DNA from: Anaeramoeba flamelloides
Taxonomy: Eukaryota > Metamonada > Anaeramoebidae
DNA length: 64,000 bases
Direction: 5' to 3'
Assembly: GCA_027625915.1 (NCBI GenBank)
Contig: JANTQA010000012.1
Span: 14,780,501 to 14,844,500, forward strand
Shown: one piece after another, positions 32,536 through 45,860 of the stretch
Layout: every line of letters begins with the position of its first letter
Position numbering within the stretch: position 1 is the first letter of the stretch
Program-made: the position numbers and the translations under genes
The notes under the pieces: generated by a model
Seen by the model: only the letters and a program-made list of their open reading frames with translations
What the model was told of the DNA's origin: nothing
Database searches by the model: none

Positions 32536-35155
32536 AATAATATTCACATACTGACTGTTTCCCATTGTAAAAATAAATCAAAAGTAAATAAAGGATTTGG
32601 CAATTCACGCAAAAATAATTTTAATAGCCCTGAAAGCGCATTGGGATCCTTACAAGAACTAAAATCAAAATTCCCAGTCAAATCAATTTCATGTCGCATT
32701 TTATTAACTTGTGATACACTTCCTGGCACTCTAAAAATACCCACCTCAAGTAACCCTTTTTAGTATATAGATACAATTAGAAGATGAGAATATTAATATT
32801 GGAATTGAATTTAAAATGAAAATTAATATAAAAAAAAAATAAAATGAAAACTCATTAAAAAAAAAACACTTTTCTCAAATACTATGAAAAAGAAAAAAAA
32901 TAAATGGAGAGTGGTATTATGTATATCCCATTCGGTACATCGTCACAGATCTTGAAAAAAATTGAATGGTGTATCATTTAACTCTAGTTACCTCAGTGAT
33001 AGATCTCTGAGTTCGTATGTCATAATAGGTGATGTATATAAAAAAGGTTTTTTTGGCGCATTTTATAAAATAAAATTTTAACGTTTTTCTGACAATGCTA
33101 CCTTTTTTTGTTTTTGTTAAACGTCTTTAATGCCTATTTGTTCTTATTAAACAAAAATATTTTTTATTTTTATTTTTTTTTTATTGATTTGTAAACAATT
33201 CGAAAAAGCCACTTTTTTAAAATTCTTGAGAATTTCAAGATTTTCTCTTTGGTCTTCTTTGTCACAAAAACTGCTGTGAGATAGTAATTTCAAGTGCCCA
33301 TCGTTTTTTATTGTTAAAGATCAAAGAAAAAACTTTATCTTGAAAATAAATATTCTTTTTGCAACAGAATTTTGTTGCTTGGATCCTAAAATATTTTATT
33401 TCAAAATTGGGGTAAAGTTGGAAAATAGGATGATCTAAGGAAAAGAGTTTCTGAAATATATCTAGAAATGGTGATTAAAAGCCAAAAAAAATTCGATTTT
33501 TATCAAAAAAAAAAAAAAAACTCTAAAAAATGAGACTCCATGCTTACACCTGTGTATTAGTTTGATTTAAAAATATTTTTAAAAACAACTAGTACATCAA
33601 AATTTTTGAATAATGGTTGATATTAAATTGAAATAAAAGGAGATTTATAAATAAAAAGAAATAAAAAAAGGAATAGAGAAGCAACTATTATCAGATCAAA
33701 TAGGAAATAATAATAAATTGAAACAATACCTTTCTTCTGTAATTCATTTGTTAACTCAACCAAAACTTGTGGGGTTTCACCACCTGTTTTTAATTTTTTC
33801 TCAATTTCGGTCAATGGTACACCAAAAAATGGTGTTTCGTATTTTATATTTTTATAATCAATTACCTCATTAACTTGTGATGTTGTTTTTTGTTTTTTGG
33901 TTTTTTTCTTTCTGTTTTTTCGAGTGAAAATGCCCCAAAGCCGTTTTCTTTTAGATTTCTTCTTTTGGTTTTTGGTTTTATTTTTATTATTTTTATTTTT
34001 TGTTTTTGGCTTGCGCTTTGTGCTTGGTTTTGGTTTGGTTTTCTTTTCTGTAGACTGGGTTTTTGTTTTTTTATTTTTATTTTTTGAATCTTTCTTTTTG
34101 TGTTTGTTTTTGTTTTTCTTTTCCTTTTTCTTTTCCTTTTCCTTTTCCTTTTCCTTTTCCTTTTCCTTTTCCTTTTCCTTTTCCTTTTCCTTTTTCTTTG
34201 CCTTTTTATTACCAAGAACACTTTTTTCTGTTGTTTGTTTATCGTTTTGCTTTTCAATTGTATTTTTCTTTTTGTCTTTTTTTTTGGTCTTCTTTTTTGA
34301 ATTTGTTGTATCGGGTTTTTGATTTTTTTTTTTTTTAGTAGTGTTTTTTCTTCTCGTTTTATTTTTCTTATCTTTTTTGTTTTTATTTTCGATTGTTGTT
34401 TTTTTGTTATTTTTCTTTTTCTTTTTTGTGTTTGTGCTCTTGTTTTTGTAATTTGTTGTTTTGGTTTTTTGATTGTTTTTTTTTGTAGTTGTCTCTTTAC
34501 TTCTAGTTTTCTTGCTCTTGTTCTTGTGATCGTTCTTGTTCTCTATCTTTTTCTTTTTCGTGTTTTTTAATTTTATTTGTTTTTCATCTTCTCTTTTTGT
34601 ATTACCATTTTCAACATCGCTCTCTGATCCCAATACTAATTTGATCCTTTTTTTTTTGTTTGTATTATCTTTTTCCTTTTCCTTTTCCTTTTCCTTTTCT
34701 TTTTTTTTAATTTTTCTTTCTAATTCACTGCTTGATCCTGAAGTTTGTTGAAAATTGTTTTTTATTGCTTTTTTATTACCTTGACTTTTTGTTGTTTCTT
34801 CTTTGAGAATTTTCTTTTTTTTTGAAAATTCTTCTTTTTTAGAGATCGACTTTATTCTTTCTCTTTCTCTTTCTCCTTCGCTTGAACTTGAACTTGAGAT
34901 CGAGCTTAGGGGTTCACTCAACAAAGAAAGTTTTAAAAATTTCATTGTTTTTTTTGATTTTGGGTGTTTCACTTTGAAATATTTTGGATTTTGGATCTCT
35001 TTTTTTGATTTCTTTTTCTCTCTTTTGTTTTTTTTTGAAGTTTTCTTGTTTATACTTTTTGATTTACTTGTTTCTTTTTTTTTTGTTTGTTTTTTTTTTG
35101 ATTTTTTAGACTTTTTCTTCGACTTTTGATTTGGTTTCGAAGGAAAGGTGCTCAT
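29833..35155 (-). CDS. RhoGAP-domain protein with Lys/Glu-rich N-terminus
   Basis: Exons inferred are 35155-33730, 32755-32552, 32408-32062, 30490-30424 and 30304-29833. The first 430 residues or so are Lys/Ser/Glu-rich, including a KEKEKE tract from a TTTTCC repeat. The RhoGAP domain follows, from YETPFFGVPLTEIEKKL to LNYEEIFCKP (about residues 432-630). It keeps the arginine finger in LLEVGIFRVPGS (Arg484), the lysine in LSGLLKLFLRELPNPL (Lys521) and the asparagine in NNLAKVIGPNL. It should switch off Rho-family GTPases and so control actin. The C-terminal exons are Ser/Asp/Lys-rich and end in TTSENEK. Exons 1-3 and 4-5 join in phase, but exon 3 (phase 0) does not join exon 4 (phase 1), so a small exon in the 1.6-kb gap is missing from my model, or exons 4-5 belong elsewhere. 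The start is the first true ATG. Confidence 0.9.
31235..31262. repeat. Poly-T tract of about 28 bp
   Basis: An uninterrupted T run lies inside the large intron of the RhoGAP gene. Confidence 0.9.
31551..31647. mobile_element. 97-bp foldback MITE (TTGGGAAAATGTCAC family), copy 1
   Basis: It begins TTGGGAAAATGTCACTCCAC and ends with its inverse. The perfect arms are 23 bp within the element and extend into the flanking TA. It lies in the large RhoGAP intron. A second copy of exactly the same length, inverted relative to this one and sharing GAAGTATGTTAGAGT, is at 62641-62737. Confidence 0.88.
32467..32531. repeat. (TA)n-(TGTA)n-(TG)n microsatellite
   Basis: A compound dinucleotide repeat within the intron between RhoGAP exons 2 and 3. 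Confidence 0.95.
34103..34195 (-). repeat. TTTTCC hexanucleotide repeat coding (Lys-Glu)n
   Basis: About nine clean TTTTCC units in RhoGAP exon 1 are read on the minus strand as alternating Glu-Lys. Related TTTTCC units recur at 34671-34700. Confidence 0.92.
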
Positions 35156-35689
35156 AAACAAAGATCCAATTTTTTAAAATTGCAAATTTATGAAATTATA
35201 AGAAAAGAATTTTTGTGTAAAAAATGTTTTAATCATAAATTTTTGGCAATTCTATTTCAAATAAATCAGGACTTTTAACAATTGCAAGTCTTAGTGTTCA
35301 AAGTGTTTTTCTTGTTCTTGAGTTTTTGAAAATACTATTTGTGTAGGATTTTATATTCATTCCTGAAAGTCCTATTTCCAAATTCCAAAGTGGGAAAACA
35401 ATTGTTTGATTTCAAATAAGATCAAAAGAATTGTTTTATTTTAATTTTTTTTTTTAATGAAAAACAAAGATTAAAGATTTAAACACTTCTGAAACTTTGG
35501 TGTCAAACAAAAGAAATACAAAATAAGTTGAATTGAGTTCTTTTTCCAACACTAAATAGAATTTACTTGAATAATTTTGGAAACTTTATGTTTGCATGAT
35601 TTTGATTTAATCCTTTACCCAAATATAATAAAATACTGATTTGAACAAACATTAAATTTAGCCCGATAAACAAACAGCTTTTATCAACT

Positions 35690-35950
35690 TAGAGAAATGA
35701 GCTATCATTTTTAAAAGAATAAGTTGTGGCAAATAAATTTTTAGTCAAAAGATCTGATCCTGTTATTTGGATTTTTGATTGAAAAATCAAAAAAGAAATA
35801 TTTCAAAACTTTTTTATTTATAGGAAATTTCACTTTTGTTGATTTCCAAATTGTTTTTAGAGATAAAAAACATTGGAAATATAAGATTATTGTAAAAATA
35901 CAAGAAAAATGTTCTCTTGTCAAATATTGAAGCCCAAAAGATCAAAAAAA
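35690..35950 (+). repeat. Dispersed repeat, second copy about 49740-49990
   Basis: Both copies contain TATCATTTTTAAAAGAAT, then AAAAGATC.GAT, TGGATTTTTG.ATT and AAACTTTTTTATTT in the same order. They end near AAAGATCAAAAAA and are non-coding. Confidence 0.6.
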
Positions 35951-36234
35951 AGTTACCATTTTTGGGAATAAAGTTCCGCTTTCAAATTATAAACTATGTT
36001 TTTTTTTCTTGTGGTTCAAACACAACACCTCAATGGTTGGCTATTCAATAATATATATTCTTTCAAATTATTTTTTAAGACTAAATTCTTGAATTTTGAA
36101 AAAATTTGTAATTTAGGAATTGAATTTATTTGTAATATTTCATTTTTTTGATTAATGTTATGTTCTTTTTATAACTTTACAAAATTATCTCAATTAATAT
36201 CTATTTTTGATAAAAATTTCCAATTTGATCTTCT

Positions 36235-36350
36235 ATCAAATTTTTTTTTTAAACTTTGAACTTTAAGAAACCAATTTCATATTTACTTTTTATTTATTGT
36301 TAGTTACTTTTACCATTTATCTATCGGCGCTTTATAAAAAAGTAAAATTT
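36235..36350 (+). repeat. Dispersed repeat, second copy 40305-40430
   Basis: The two copies share AAGAAACCAAT, TTTTTATTTATT and TAAAAAAGT blocks at equal spacing, with CAATTTGATC just upstream in both. They are diverged and non-coding. Confidence 0.55.
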
Positions 36351-37714
36351 CGAGAACAAAGAAGTATGACTTTTAATTTGAAATAAGGGGTTTACCAAGT
36401 TTACATCGGTTAATTTAACAAAAGCAATATGGTCATTCACACGTTATCTAAGTTACTTTGAAGGAAAGCGAATTTTTTCAAAAAACTTAAATCACCCGAC
36501 TTGATAATCTAACCAAAGTTGTAAAAAGAATTAAATTCAAAACATAGACCAGGAAAATAGTGGAAAGGAAAAAAAGGAAAAACTCCATGAATATTATATC
36601 ATTTTAATACAAGACAAAGTATACTTTTCATACGAAGTAACAAACCTTACTTTGAAAAGATAATTTAAAAAAATCTAATGTCCAGATAAAATCAAAGAAA
36701 AACTGTTATACTTAAACTAGATAAGGTCATTCATGCTATTCAATTTATAATCTTTTACAAATATTTCGGATATATCACCAGACAAGTGAAAGAACGGAGT
36801 AATAATAATATTTGTTCCTTCTATAAAAAAAAAAAATTGATGATTTCACACACTTTATATGGAGGTAAAACAGAGATCTATCAAACCTTTAAACAATGAA
36901 AAAAAGATTTCAAAATAATCCAAAATTTTGATTATAAACTAAATTTCATAATAAATTGCCCAGCTTACCTTTCAATTTTAAATTGCCTTTGTATCCTTTT
37001 GAAGTTTTTCCTCTCAAAATGAAAAGTTTGTAAATAAATCATTTTTTTCTCTTTTTTATTTTTTCGGCAATGTTTTGTTAAAATGGAAAATGAAAATGAA
37101 AAATTGGAAAGAAGTAACAGATGAATTAATGAAAAAATTGGTTTCAAATATGAAAAAGAGATTAGGTTTAGTTATTCAAATGGAAGGGGAATCAATAAAT
37201 TTTTTTTTTTTAATTTTTTAAATTTCTATTTTTTATATAATGCTTCTTTCAAAATAAATGGTAAAATTTTTTTTAACAGTATTTTTTGTTTTTTTTTATT
37301 TTTTTTCTTTGATTTTTAGGCAAAAAAATATCTCTTGAGTATAGTATTGAATATTAAAATCTAAAATTATATATTATAATAGATAACTTTAATTATTAAA
37401 AATATTTTTCTTTAAAATTTGATTTTAAATGGGTCAATGGTTTTGAAAGATAGTTTATTATTATTCTACCAAGAAGAATCATTTCTCTTGTTGTTGAAAA
37501 ATAACACAAAAGAAATTCTAATATGGTAAGAGAATATTAATAAGAATAATATGAATCAACATGCCATAAGGAAAAAAAAAACACACACAAATAGAATGAT
37601 TCAGAATGATATAACCACACAAATTCCACACATTTACAAGAAATAAAACCTCTTTCTTATATATTTATAAATTATTTATTTATTTTTTTCAATTATTCAA
37701 CTTTTTTTTATATA

Positions 37715-37911
37715 CAGTCAGTTCTACTTTTAAGACGAAAAGTTTAAACAAAATTGTAAGTACAATAAAAGTCTCAAATTTCAGGCACAATAATACAATT
37801 TTTGGTAAAATTCATTAGATAAAAAAATTCCAAAAATTGTACTTTAATTTGAGATTTTTTTGTTCCTATAAATTTCGTTGAAAAGTTGTGCCTTAAAAGT
37901 GGAACTGATTG
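37715..37911. mobile_element. TA-target palindromic MITE, copy 6 (diverged)
   Basis: It begins CAGTCAGTTCTACTTTTAAG after TA and ends GTGGAACTGATTG before TA. The inner parts have drifted more than in copies 1-3. Confidence 0.9.
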
Positions 37912-38146
37912 TACTGTTTTTAATTTAGATTATTTTTGAAAATTGAAACAAGTCTAAAATATTCTGAATGGTTTTTTTACAGAAACTTTGAATTAGAAAT
38001 TACCCATTGAGCCACACCAAAATTCCCTGATTTAGATATTATAGCTTTGTATCAAAAATGAAAACCCTTATCAATAAATTATAAATCAAGCATCTAATCA
38101 ATGAATATCGAAAAAAAAAAAACATTAAATTTATTTTATTTCAAAT

Positions 38147-38643
38147 ACTAATGTATCGCCAAAAAAGCTGGGTATTTTTTTTTTTACATTTCATAAAAAA
38201 TCATCTTGTTAGTGAAGGTATTTGTTAATTAACAATACCAAATTAAGTTTAATATTAATCCGATCAAATCAATGACTATGATATTTATCAAAAAATATGT
38301 TAGTTAAAATATTTCCAAAAAATGAAAAAAAAAATTTCACTTTTTTTGGTGAAAAACAATGCACGGCCAATTTCGAAAACAAACTGGAAATATGGAAAGT
38401 GTACAATTGATTTTTAAATAATTAAATGCATTTATATTCTTTAAATTCTATTAAAAAAATCATTGAGATTAAATAAGTTGTGGAAAGGGTTTTTTTCGAT
38501 CAATAATAAATTAATAAACATCAATTTTAACCCCTAAAAATATCAGATAAAACCGAGATCAGAAATTTAAAATATTTTTTATTTATGTTAGACAATACTA
38601 AGAAACAAATTGAATTATTATCAAGAATAAATAAATGACTGTT
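38147..38643 (+). repeat. Dispersed 500-bp repeat, second copy of 26066-26573
   Basis: Colinear with 26066-26573 over its full length. It has no coding content. Confidence 0.75.
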
Positions 38644-41258
38644 AATGATTTTGGATATTTAAATACTTTGTTGATAATTGAGTTTAATAAATTTATTGTA
38701 AAATAAATTTGCCCCAATTTATGGGAAATAGCTTATATCAAATTTCTTGAAATTTAAATGATTATGTAATATTTTTTTATTCAAATACTATTAAGTGTAT
38801 AAACAACAAATAAATATTATTAAAATTAGTTATTTGATAATATCTATTATTATTATTCTAAGATAATTATTAATGGGAGATTGTTTTAAGGTTATAAATA
38901 TTTATAAATTTTGAGAAATAAAATTAAAGCCAATTGATATTGTTAATCTTTCTATTGTGGATAATTAATTTTCTAATTAAAAATAGTTTTATAATTATTG
39001 TTTAAAAATAAAACGAAAAAGTAGTTCTCAACTTTATAATTTGACTTTTCTTGGTTTTTTAAAAAGTATTTAACCCAGAATTTCTCATTAGATTGTTTTG
39101 TTATTTTTTATTATAAATTTTTTTGAAATAAAAAAAAATGAAAAAAATAATAAATAATGTAAAAAAAAAGAAATTTTATATTTTTATAAGTTAGAAATTA
39201 ATTATAGTATTTTTTTTTAAAATGGAGTAGTTGTTTTGGATATTGTTTTTCCAAACACTATCTGGTTTTATTTTTCAAGTGTAATTGTAAAAAACTTCTT
39301 ATACAGGGAATAAAATTCCAATCTTCTTTCAAAGAAAATATTTTTTTTTCAATAATTTGCGAAAAAGTTGGATATTGAACTTTAAAAAATGTGAAAAATT
39401 TATTAAACTTAAAATAAAAATATATTATATTTTTGAAAATAAAATTTATGTAATTTTGGTTTTATGTTAATCCAATTTTTACTTTCTTTTTTCATTTTCA
39501 AGATGTGGAAATAACTTTTAAAATACCTTGTTTAATTTACCAGAACAGTATATTTTAGGTTACTAGTTCTTTAAGGAGAATATAAACGTTTATACAAAAG
39601 AATTATAATACAATATTTTTTTCGAAAAAAAAAGTGGTTATATATATTATTATTGTGATTAAAAGTGAAGCTGACCTAATCCTCAAAAGTATACCTAAGA
39701 AGAAAATGATGTAATTTTTTGTTTGTTTGTCTGTATTCGAAATTTAACGTTGACCAAAGTTTATAAGATTATATATTTTTATAATTATTCAACATTTTTT
39801 TCATTTCGGATTGTTGGTAGTAACAAAGTATACCAATATACCGAATGAAGAATAAAAGAGAACAACTAAAGAAATAGGAATCTAGAATTACAATCCTTTA
39901 ATTTAAATTCCCCAATTAGTTAAAAAAAACTGAAAATAAAAATGAATTGGAAATTTTTTCCCATTCTCTAATCAAATAAAAATAAGCCTATTAAGGATGT
40001 ATTAGTTAAAAGTACACGATTCAGAGTATTATACCCCATTTCAAAATAACACACCTGGTTTTTTTACCTTCTTGTTCCAATGAAACATCTAAATTACTGT
40101 CCAATAGTATACCTAATATATAATTTAATTTGAAAGTTAAACCCTTCATTATTTTTAAAAATATTAAATTAGGAATTGAATTAATTTAATATTTTTTTAC
40201 TTGAGAATTTTTTAATTTTTAAGAAATATTTTGGTTTTTTTTTAAGAGAAATTATCTCTGGAAAATTTAAACTATTTTTTTACGAACAATTTTCCAATTT
40301 GATCCATCAATTTTAATTTTCTTTTTTAAGAATAGAACACCAAGAAACCAATACTATTTTCACTTTTTATTTATTTTGGGTTTCTTTGATCATTTAATGC
40401 ATCGATCTTTAATAAAAAAGTTACTTAGGATTTAATTTTATAGAATGGGTTAAACAAGTATGAAAGGATTGTTTTTGTAACAGTAGTTTCATACTAATAA
40501 ATCAATCAAATTTAATAATTTGATTATAAATCAATGCCACACTTAATCCCTACTTTACTGCAACTTTTTATCAGTGAGTATTCGTTCTAAAGTATAACAA
40601 ACATTAAAAGTCTAAGAAAACAAATAATAAAAAAACACTTTTTTTTGAAAAAATATTTTATTTTAATCTTTGAATAAAAGATCACAAAAACCTTAACCAC
40701 AATAAAAGGAGAGTATTTGTAATGTATATAAAGAATTCTTGAAGAACAGCTCGACCTTAAAATATAAAAAAAGTTAAAAGTCTTTTGACTCCAGTAATTT
40801 AAACAGTTGGAAATCAAAATTTTCGCTCAGATTTTCTTTGACAAGAATCAAATAAACTCAATCTCAACAGATCTCTTCCAATGATAAAAAAAACGTAGCT
40901 ACAACTGGCAATTACCATATTTCTCAAAAACGACTTTCCATCAAAAACCAAATTAAAAGAAAAAGTTTCTTTCTTCTTCAAATTTGGTTCTTCATAAAAA
41001 AAAATAACAATTTGACAAAACCAGTAATTGTCAAAAGTTTGAACAATTTTAACGGTGGCTCATGACCACAACAACAAAGAGTTTAACAAAATTTGAATTT
41101 TTAACTAAATATTTATTTTATAATTTGCTTTTTAAAAGGTGAAATAACAAAAAAGCAATGAAGAAAAAAAAAGATTTTGAAAGCCAAAGAAAATAAAAAA
41201 AAAAAATGTTTTTTTTTGTGTTTTTGTTTTAAAACTAAATGAAAAGGATCAACCTTCT

Positions 41259-41582
41259 TTAGTGATCAAAAAGAGGAGGAAATCCTGTACCAAATGTTGA
41301 GTCAATAGGTTTGTTTAAACCGAGCCTTGCACCTTCTGATTTATCCATTTGTTGAAGACTCATTTCGGTTGAAACTGTAATACCATATGGAAGGATGATC
41401 ATTGCTGCGCTTGTTACGCCAACCCAAAGAACCTTGCCGCCAACTGAGACGCCTTTTGTTAAATAATCATAGGCAACTGAAGCTTTTTCATTTATTGTTT
41501 TGAAAATTGAATCAGTTAATTTTTCTTCAGGAACTTTGTTAAAGTCTGGATCTGGTTCTGTATTTAAATTAAGCTTTGACAT
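41259..41582 (-). CDS. Tom22-like outer-membrane protein import receptor
   Basis: This is an intronless 107-residue protein starting at the ATG of MSKLNLNTEPDPDFNK. The N-terminal 45 residues are acidic and soluble (VPEEKLTDSIFKTINEK). A single membrane segment at about 51-71 reads VLWVGVTSAAMIILPYGITV, followed by STEMSLQQMDKSEGARLG and a short tail. Human TOM22 has the same layout: acidic cytosolic part, LWIGTTS..ILVLP in the membrane segment, then an EKLQMEQQQ-type tail. The shared W-G-TS and LP in the membrane segment and the following Glu/Met/Gln helix support homology. Tom22 is the central receptor that organises the TOM translocase of mitochondria or related organelles, receiving presequence proteins. 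The match rests on a short stretch, so the call is good rather than certain. The gene stands alone with 5-6 kb of gene-free DNA on each side. Confidence 0.75.
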   Translation of the reverse strand: MSKLNLNTEPDPDFNKVPEEKLTDSIFKTINEKASVAYDYLTKGVSVGGKVLWVGVTSAAMIILPYGITVSTEMSLQQMDKSEGARLGLNKPIDSTFGTGFPPLFDH

Positions 41583-42646
41583 CAATAATATGAAAAGAAT
41601 TAAAAAAACAAATTTTTTTTTGTGAAGAAATACGAAAAAATGAATGAAAAGGACTAGATTATAATTTTGGATTCATTTTTTCTCTGTTTGGAATTAATTT
41701 GTTATTTTTGTAAAGAAAAGATGTTTGAGTGAGTTTCTTTTCTTCAATAAGTTGATCATGATTGGTATTGGAAATATAAATGGTTAAAATATTTTCACCA
41801 CATTTTCTTTGTTTCAGTGTTTCTTCATTATGTAATAATTTATCTTATCTTTGTAAATGTTTCAAAACTAAAGCAATACTTCAAGAGATTTACTATTATA
41901 GTTGTTGTTGATTATGTGTTTTGGAGATTCTTTTTCTTGTCTCTCTTTGAAAATTTATGTTTCTTATGATTTTTTTATTTGTCAATAATTACTTTTGATT
42001 TTTAAATAGGTTTTTTATTTGAAAAATAAATTTAAAAATTGAATTTTAGTTATATAAAAGACTTAAAATGATTTCTACCAAGATGAAATTGAATTAATAT
42101 ATAAAACAGAATTATTTCAGATAATGAATAATAAAAATTATTGGTTGTTATTTGTATTTGGCAAATTGGATTATTTTAAAAATAAAAACCACTTAAATTA
42201 ATAGTTTGAAGAATTGGTAGACTAGGTATTTTCAATATTATAATTCTAGTAGTATTAGGGATAATAAAATCAAATATAAAATTTTATCAAAATTGGTTCA
42301 TTATCAAAGAATTTCCAAAAAAATTGAGGTATATACAATGGCACTTTGGGCTTCTCAATTTAAGGAAGAGTGAAGTCTTGATAGAAACTGTTGATGTTTC
42401 TTTGTTTTGCATAATTATAACAATTTTCTTTCTTTTACTGGTAAATTCATAAAAATGCTTTTAACTATTTAGTTTACCTTCCAATTATTTTTATTTTTGA
42501 TGTGTTTTTAAGAAAGAATTTTAATTTCGAAATAAAAAGAAAACTTGTAAATTAGTTAATAACAAGAATTTTCTTGTAAAAAAAAAAACATGTTTTAAAA
42601 TATAATCTACAAGAAATAAAAAAATATAAAGGGAACCCAAAGTTAA

Positions 42647-42821
42647 GGGAATAATCCCCATTCAAAATTTGTACCTAAATTTGAGAGAGATTGTGGAAAT
42701 TTATTTGACAATTACTTAGATTGGAAAATCCTATTTAATTTCAAGATTAAACATATTTCTAGATAAGGAATCCCTATTTAGAATTGGTCAAAAAAAAAAA
42801 AAAATAACATAGACTAGTCCC
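42647..42821. mobile_element. Small TTAA-target MITE, copy D
   Basis: It is flanked by TTAA at 42643-42646 and 42822-42825. It begins GGGAATAATCCCC and its other end read inverted begins GGGACTAGTCTATG, close to the ends of the nested element at 9333-10456. At 175 bp it is non-coding. Confidence 0.7.
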
Positions 42822-45639
42822 TTAAAAAAATATTTTTAGATTCATAAGTATCCTTTTAATCTATTGGGTCATGATCCAAAAATAATGTTTAATTATAAAT
42901 AAATAATAACTATAATATATTATTGTCATATTAGATATTTTCATAATCAAAGTGTGATGCAATAATAAAAGTTAATCATATTCTTGCACTGGTGATCAAA
43001 TTAATCTAAAAACCCAATTATAATTCTTATTTCACAATCAATTATTATATTTTTAACAAATGAATCTTAATTAAAAACTGCCATTTTTGTATTTTTTTTT
43101 TTTAATTCCATTCCCAAATTCAAAAAAATAAATAAAAAAATAAAAAAACTTGTTCTATTTTTCAATAATTAGTATCTGGACTTCACAAGAGTAGTTTATT
43201 TTTATAATTGTTTAATTTCAGGATTTGGATACAATATTATTTTCAGAAACCCCCAAAAGAATGATTATTTTATTTATTTTTTGATGAATCTAAACTAAAT
43301 TACAAAAATTGTACACATTTTAAACTGTTAAAATAATAAAAATACTACACTTGACAATCAATTTGGAAATAATTTGTTTAAAAAAAATAGAATTTGTTTC
43401 AGTCAAAGAGCTCTAGCTTGTTTTTTTTCAAATATCAATTATTATTTTTATAAATGATAGTTGAATTAAACATTTAAGAATTAAGAATAATAATACACGA
43501 TAAAGAATTTTTGATATCCATCTGAAAGAAAATTAATTAATCAATAGATTTTCTTAAAAATTGAAAAATTCAAATTCTTCTTTTTACCCAATTGAAAAAA
43601 AAAAAGAACAATTAAAATTCTGATCTTCAAACCAAGATCAAACGAAATTCCAATAGAAATCAATATTATTATTATGTACTTATTAACCTCATTTCAATAA
43701 CATTAGAATAACACATTTTTACCTAATTATTATTGATTTTGTAATAAAAAAATTTGACAAATATATTAGGCATCATAGAGCATTTAAAAAAAAGAAAAAC
43801 ACAAAAATGTGAAAAAATTTGAAATAAAAATTTCAATTTTAAAATACTCAAATATTTTTTTTTCTTAAGATATTGATCCAAATACTTGTAAAACAGGTAG
43901 TTTACTAAAGACCAATGATCATCCCTGACTTTAAAATTGTTTATTATATATCCCTTGGCATCCCTTTTTATATAAATTTTACCAAGTTTAAAAGAAAAAA
44001 TTTACAATGATATTGATGTACTAATATATTTATTTTAAATTTTTTCTTTAATCCAGATTTTAATTTTAATAAAAAGCCAAATAGTTCAAAGATAAATTAG
44101 TTATTTTTTTTTTTTTTTTTATAGTGGAAAAAAAAATAATAATTAATAATTTTTTTTTATATTTTTATTTAAAGATTTTTATTTATTTTTTAATTTTTTA
44201 AATAATAAATTATATTAAAATAAAAGTAATTCAAAACTCAATGAATTGATTTATTATTAATAAAAATCAACTAATTTGTTTAATTTGAGATAAAAAAATA
44301 AATTAATATATAACTGAGAAATTTTAATTTTTTTATTTTAGATAAAAATTCAATAAAAATAAAATCAAGAGAAAAAAGGAATTCATTTGGTTACTCAATA
44401 ATTAAAAGTTTTATGTATATATAATTTTATAAAACTGCAAGTTAAATAATAAAAAAGCCTTGAAAAAAACAACATAATAAATATTGTAAAATAATTTCTA
44501 TTTATTAAATTGTGATTAAATTAATATAAATTACTTTTATATGAGATAAAGTAATCAATTTTATTTTTTTAAAAAAAATTAAATGTAACTTTTAAATATT
44601 ATCCAAAGACAATACAGCAAATATTCGAAATCAATAAAAATTATTTTTGAATTCTTTTTTAATAAAAAGTTGAAAAAAATCTTTGTGCAAATTTGAATTT
44701 TTCAATCTATATTAATACAGAAGTTAGAAAATAATTTTAGTTCTAAGGTATCTTATTCAATAAAATTATTTATTCTATATATAGATTTTAAAAAGTGAAA
44801 AATTAAAAAATAATAAAAATGAAAAAAGCAATCAATTATTAATCTGACTCAAAATAGTAACCAAATCATTTAAAATTAGAAAGAAAATCTTGTTGAAAGA
44901 ATTTGTCAAATTTTACAATGAAAAAAAAAATTATTTTTTTTCCTATTTAATTTATATTTTTATTTATTATAAATTATTTATAATAAATATATATATTATC
45001 ATTGAATTGTAATCAATAGAAAACATTTTTTTCTATAAGATATCAAAATATATTATAATGAATAAATTATTTTATCAAGTATTTTGGCAATTTCGGGGTC
45101 TCAAGTACCCCTAAAATAATTTCGATTAAAGTGTGAAATTTTTTAAACGTTAAAACTAAGAGGTTTTTGATGTCTAGACAAACTTTTTGTTAAAAAAAAA
45201 ATCAAAAATAAAAATTTTTTTGACAAAATTTCCTAGGAAAAATAATAACTTCGCAATAACCAAAGAAAAATTTTTCAATGTTGAAATTTTTTTTGCAAGT
45301 TATCTTTTTATTCTCGGTAACTATATATTTTTTAATTATATATTTTTCTTTCTAAGATAATTGTTAATACATTCTATATCTTATAATCTTTGGATAACCA
45401 TTCAAATTAAACATCTTGTTTCCAAGACAATAAAGAAATTTAAGGTTATATGAGATATATATTATCAAATAACTTATTCGAAGAAATAAAAGTTCATTTG
45501 TTAAACTCTGAATAAATGAAAAAAAATATTGAACTTATAAATTTCAAGAAATTTCATCAATTATTGAGAATATAACAAAAAAAAACTTTTTTCAGATTTT
45601 TAATAATTTCAGTTTTTAGTTTATTTTTCTTCTTGTATT

Positions 45640-45860
45640 AAAATAAACTTCAAATTTCAATGTTATTTCTAAATAAAAACAATCAGAAATTACTGAAAAG
45701 TGAGATTTCATAAAAATATAAATGTTTACAAATTTTTCTTTTTTCTGTTTTGATCCCAAAATCCAAATAAAAGACAAAGATATTTCAAACTGATATTATC
45801 ATTGGGGAAAATGAACTTCGTTTAAAAAATAATAATCATTTCACTAAAGCCAAAAAAATA
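45640..45860 (+). repeat. Weak dispersed repeat shared with 12760-12980
   Basis: Same order of short conserved blocks as the 12.8-kb copy. It is diverged. Confidence 0.55.

Larger units (their letters stand above)
35156..41258. other. 6-kb gene-free AT-rich region with dispersed repeats
   Basis: Repeats found are 35690-35950 (shared with 49740-49990), 36235-36350 (shared with 40305-40430), a TA-type MITE (37715-37911) and a 500-bp repeat (38147-38643). The short ORFs at 35741-35923, 36965-37147 and 40587-40817 (all -) have no domain features and lie in repeats or low-complexity DNA. Nothing else is recognised. Confidence 0.55.

Noticed and set aside
33890-34570. Plus-strand Phe-rich ORFs over 33.9-34.6 kb
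   Set aside because: Shadows of the Lys-rich RhoGAP exon on the minus strand.
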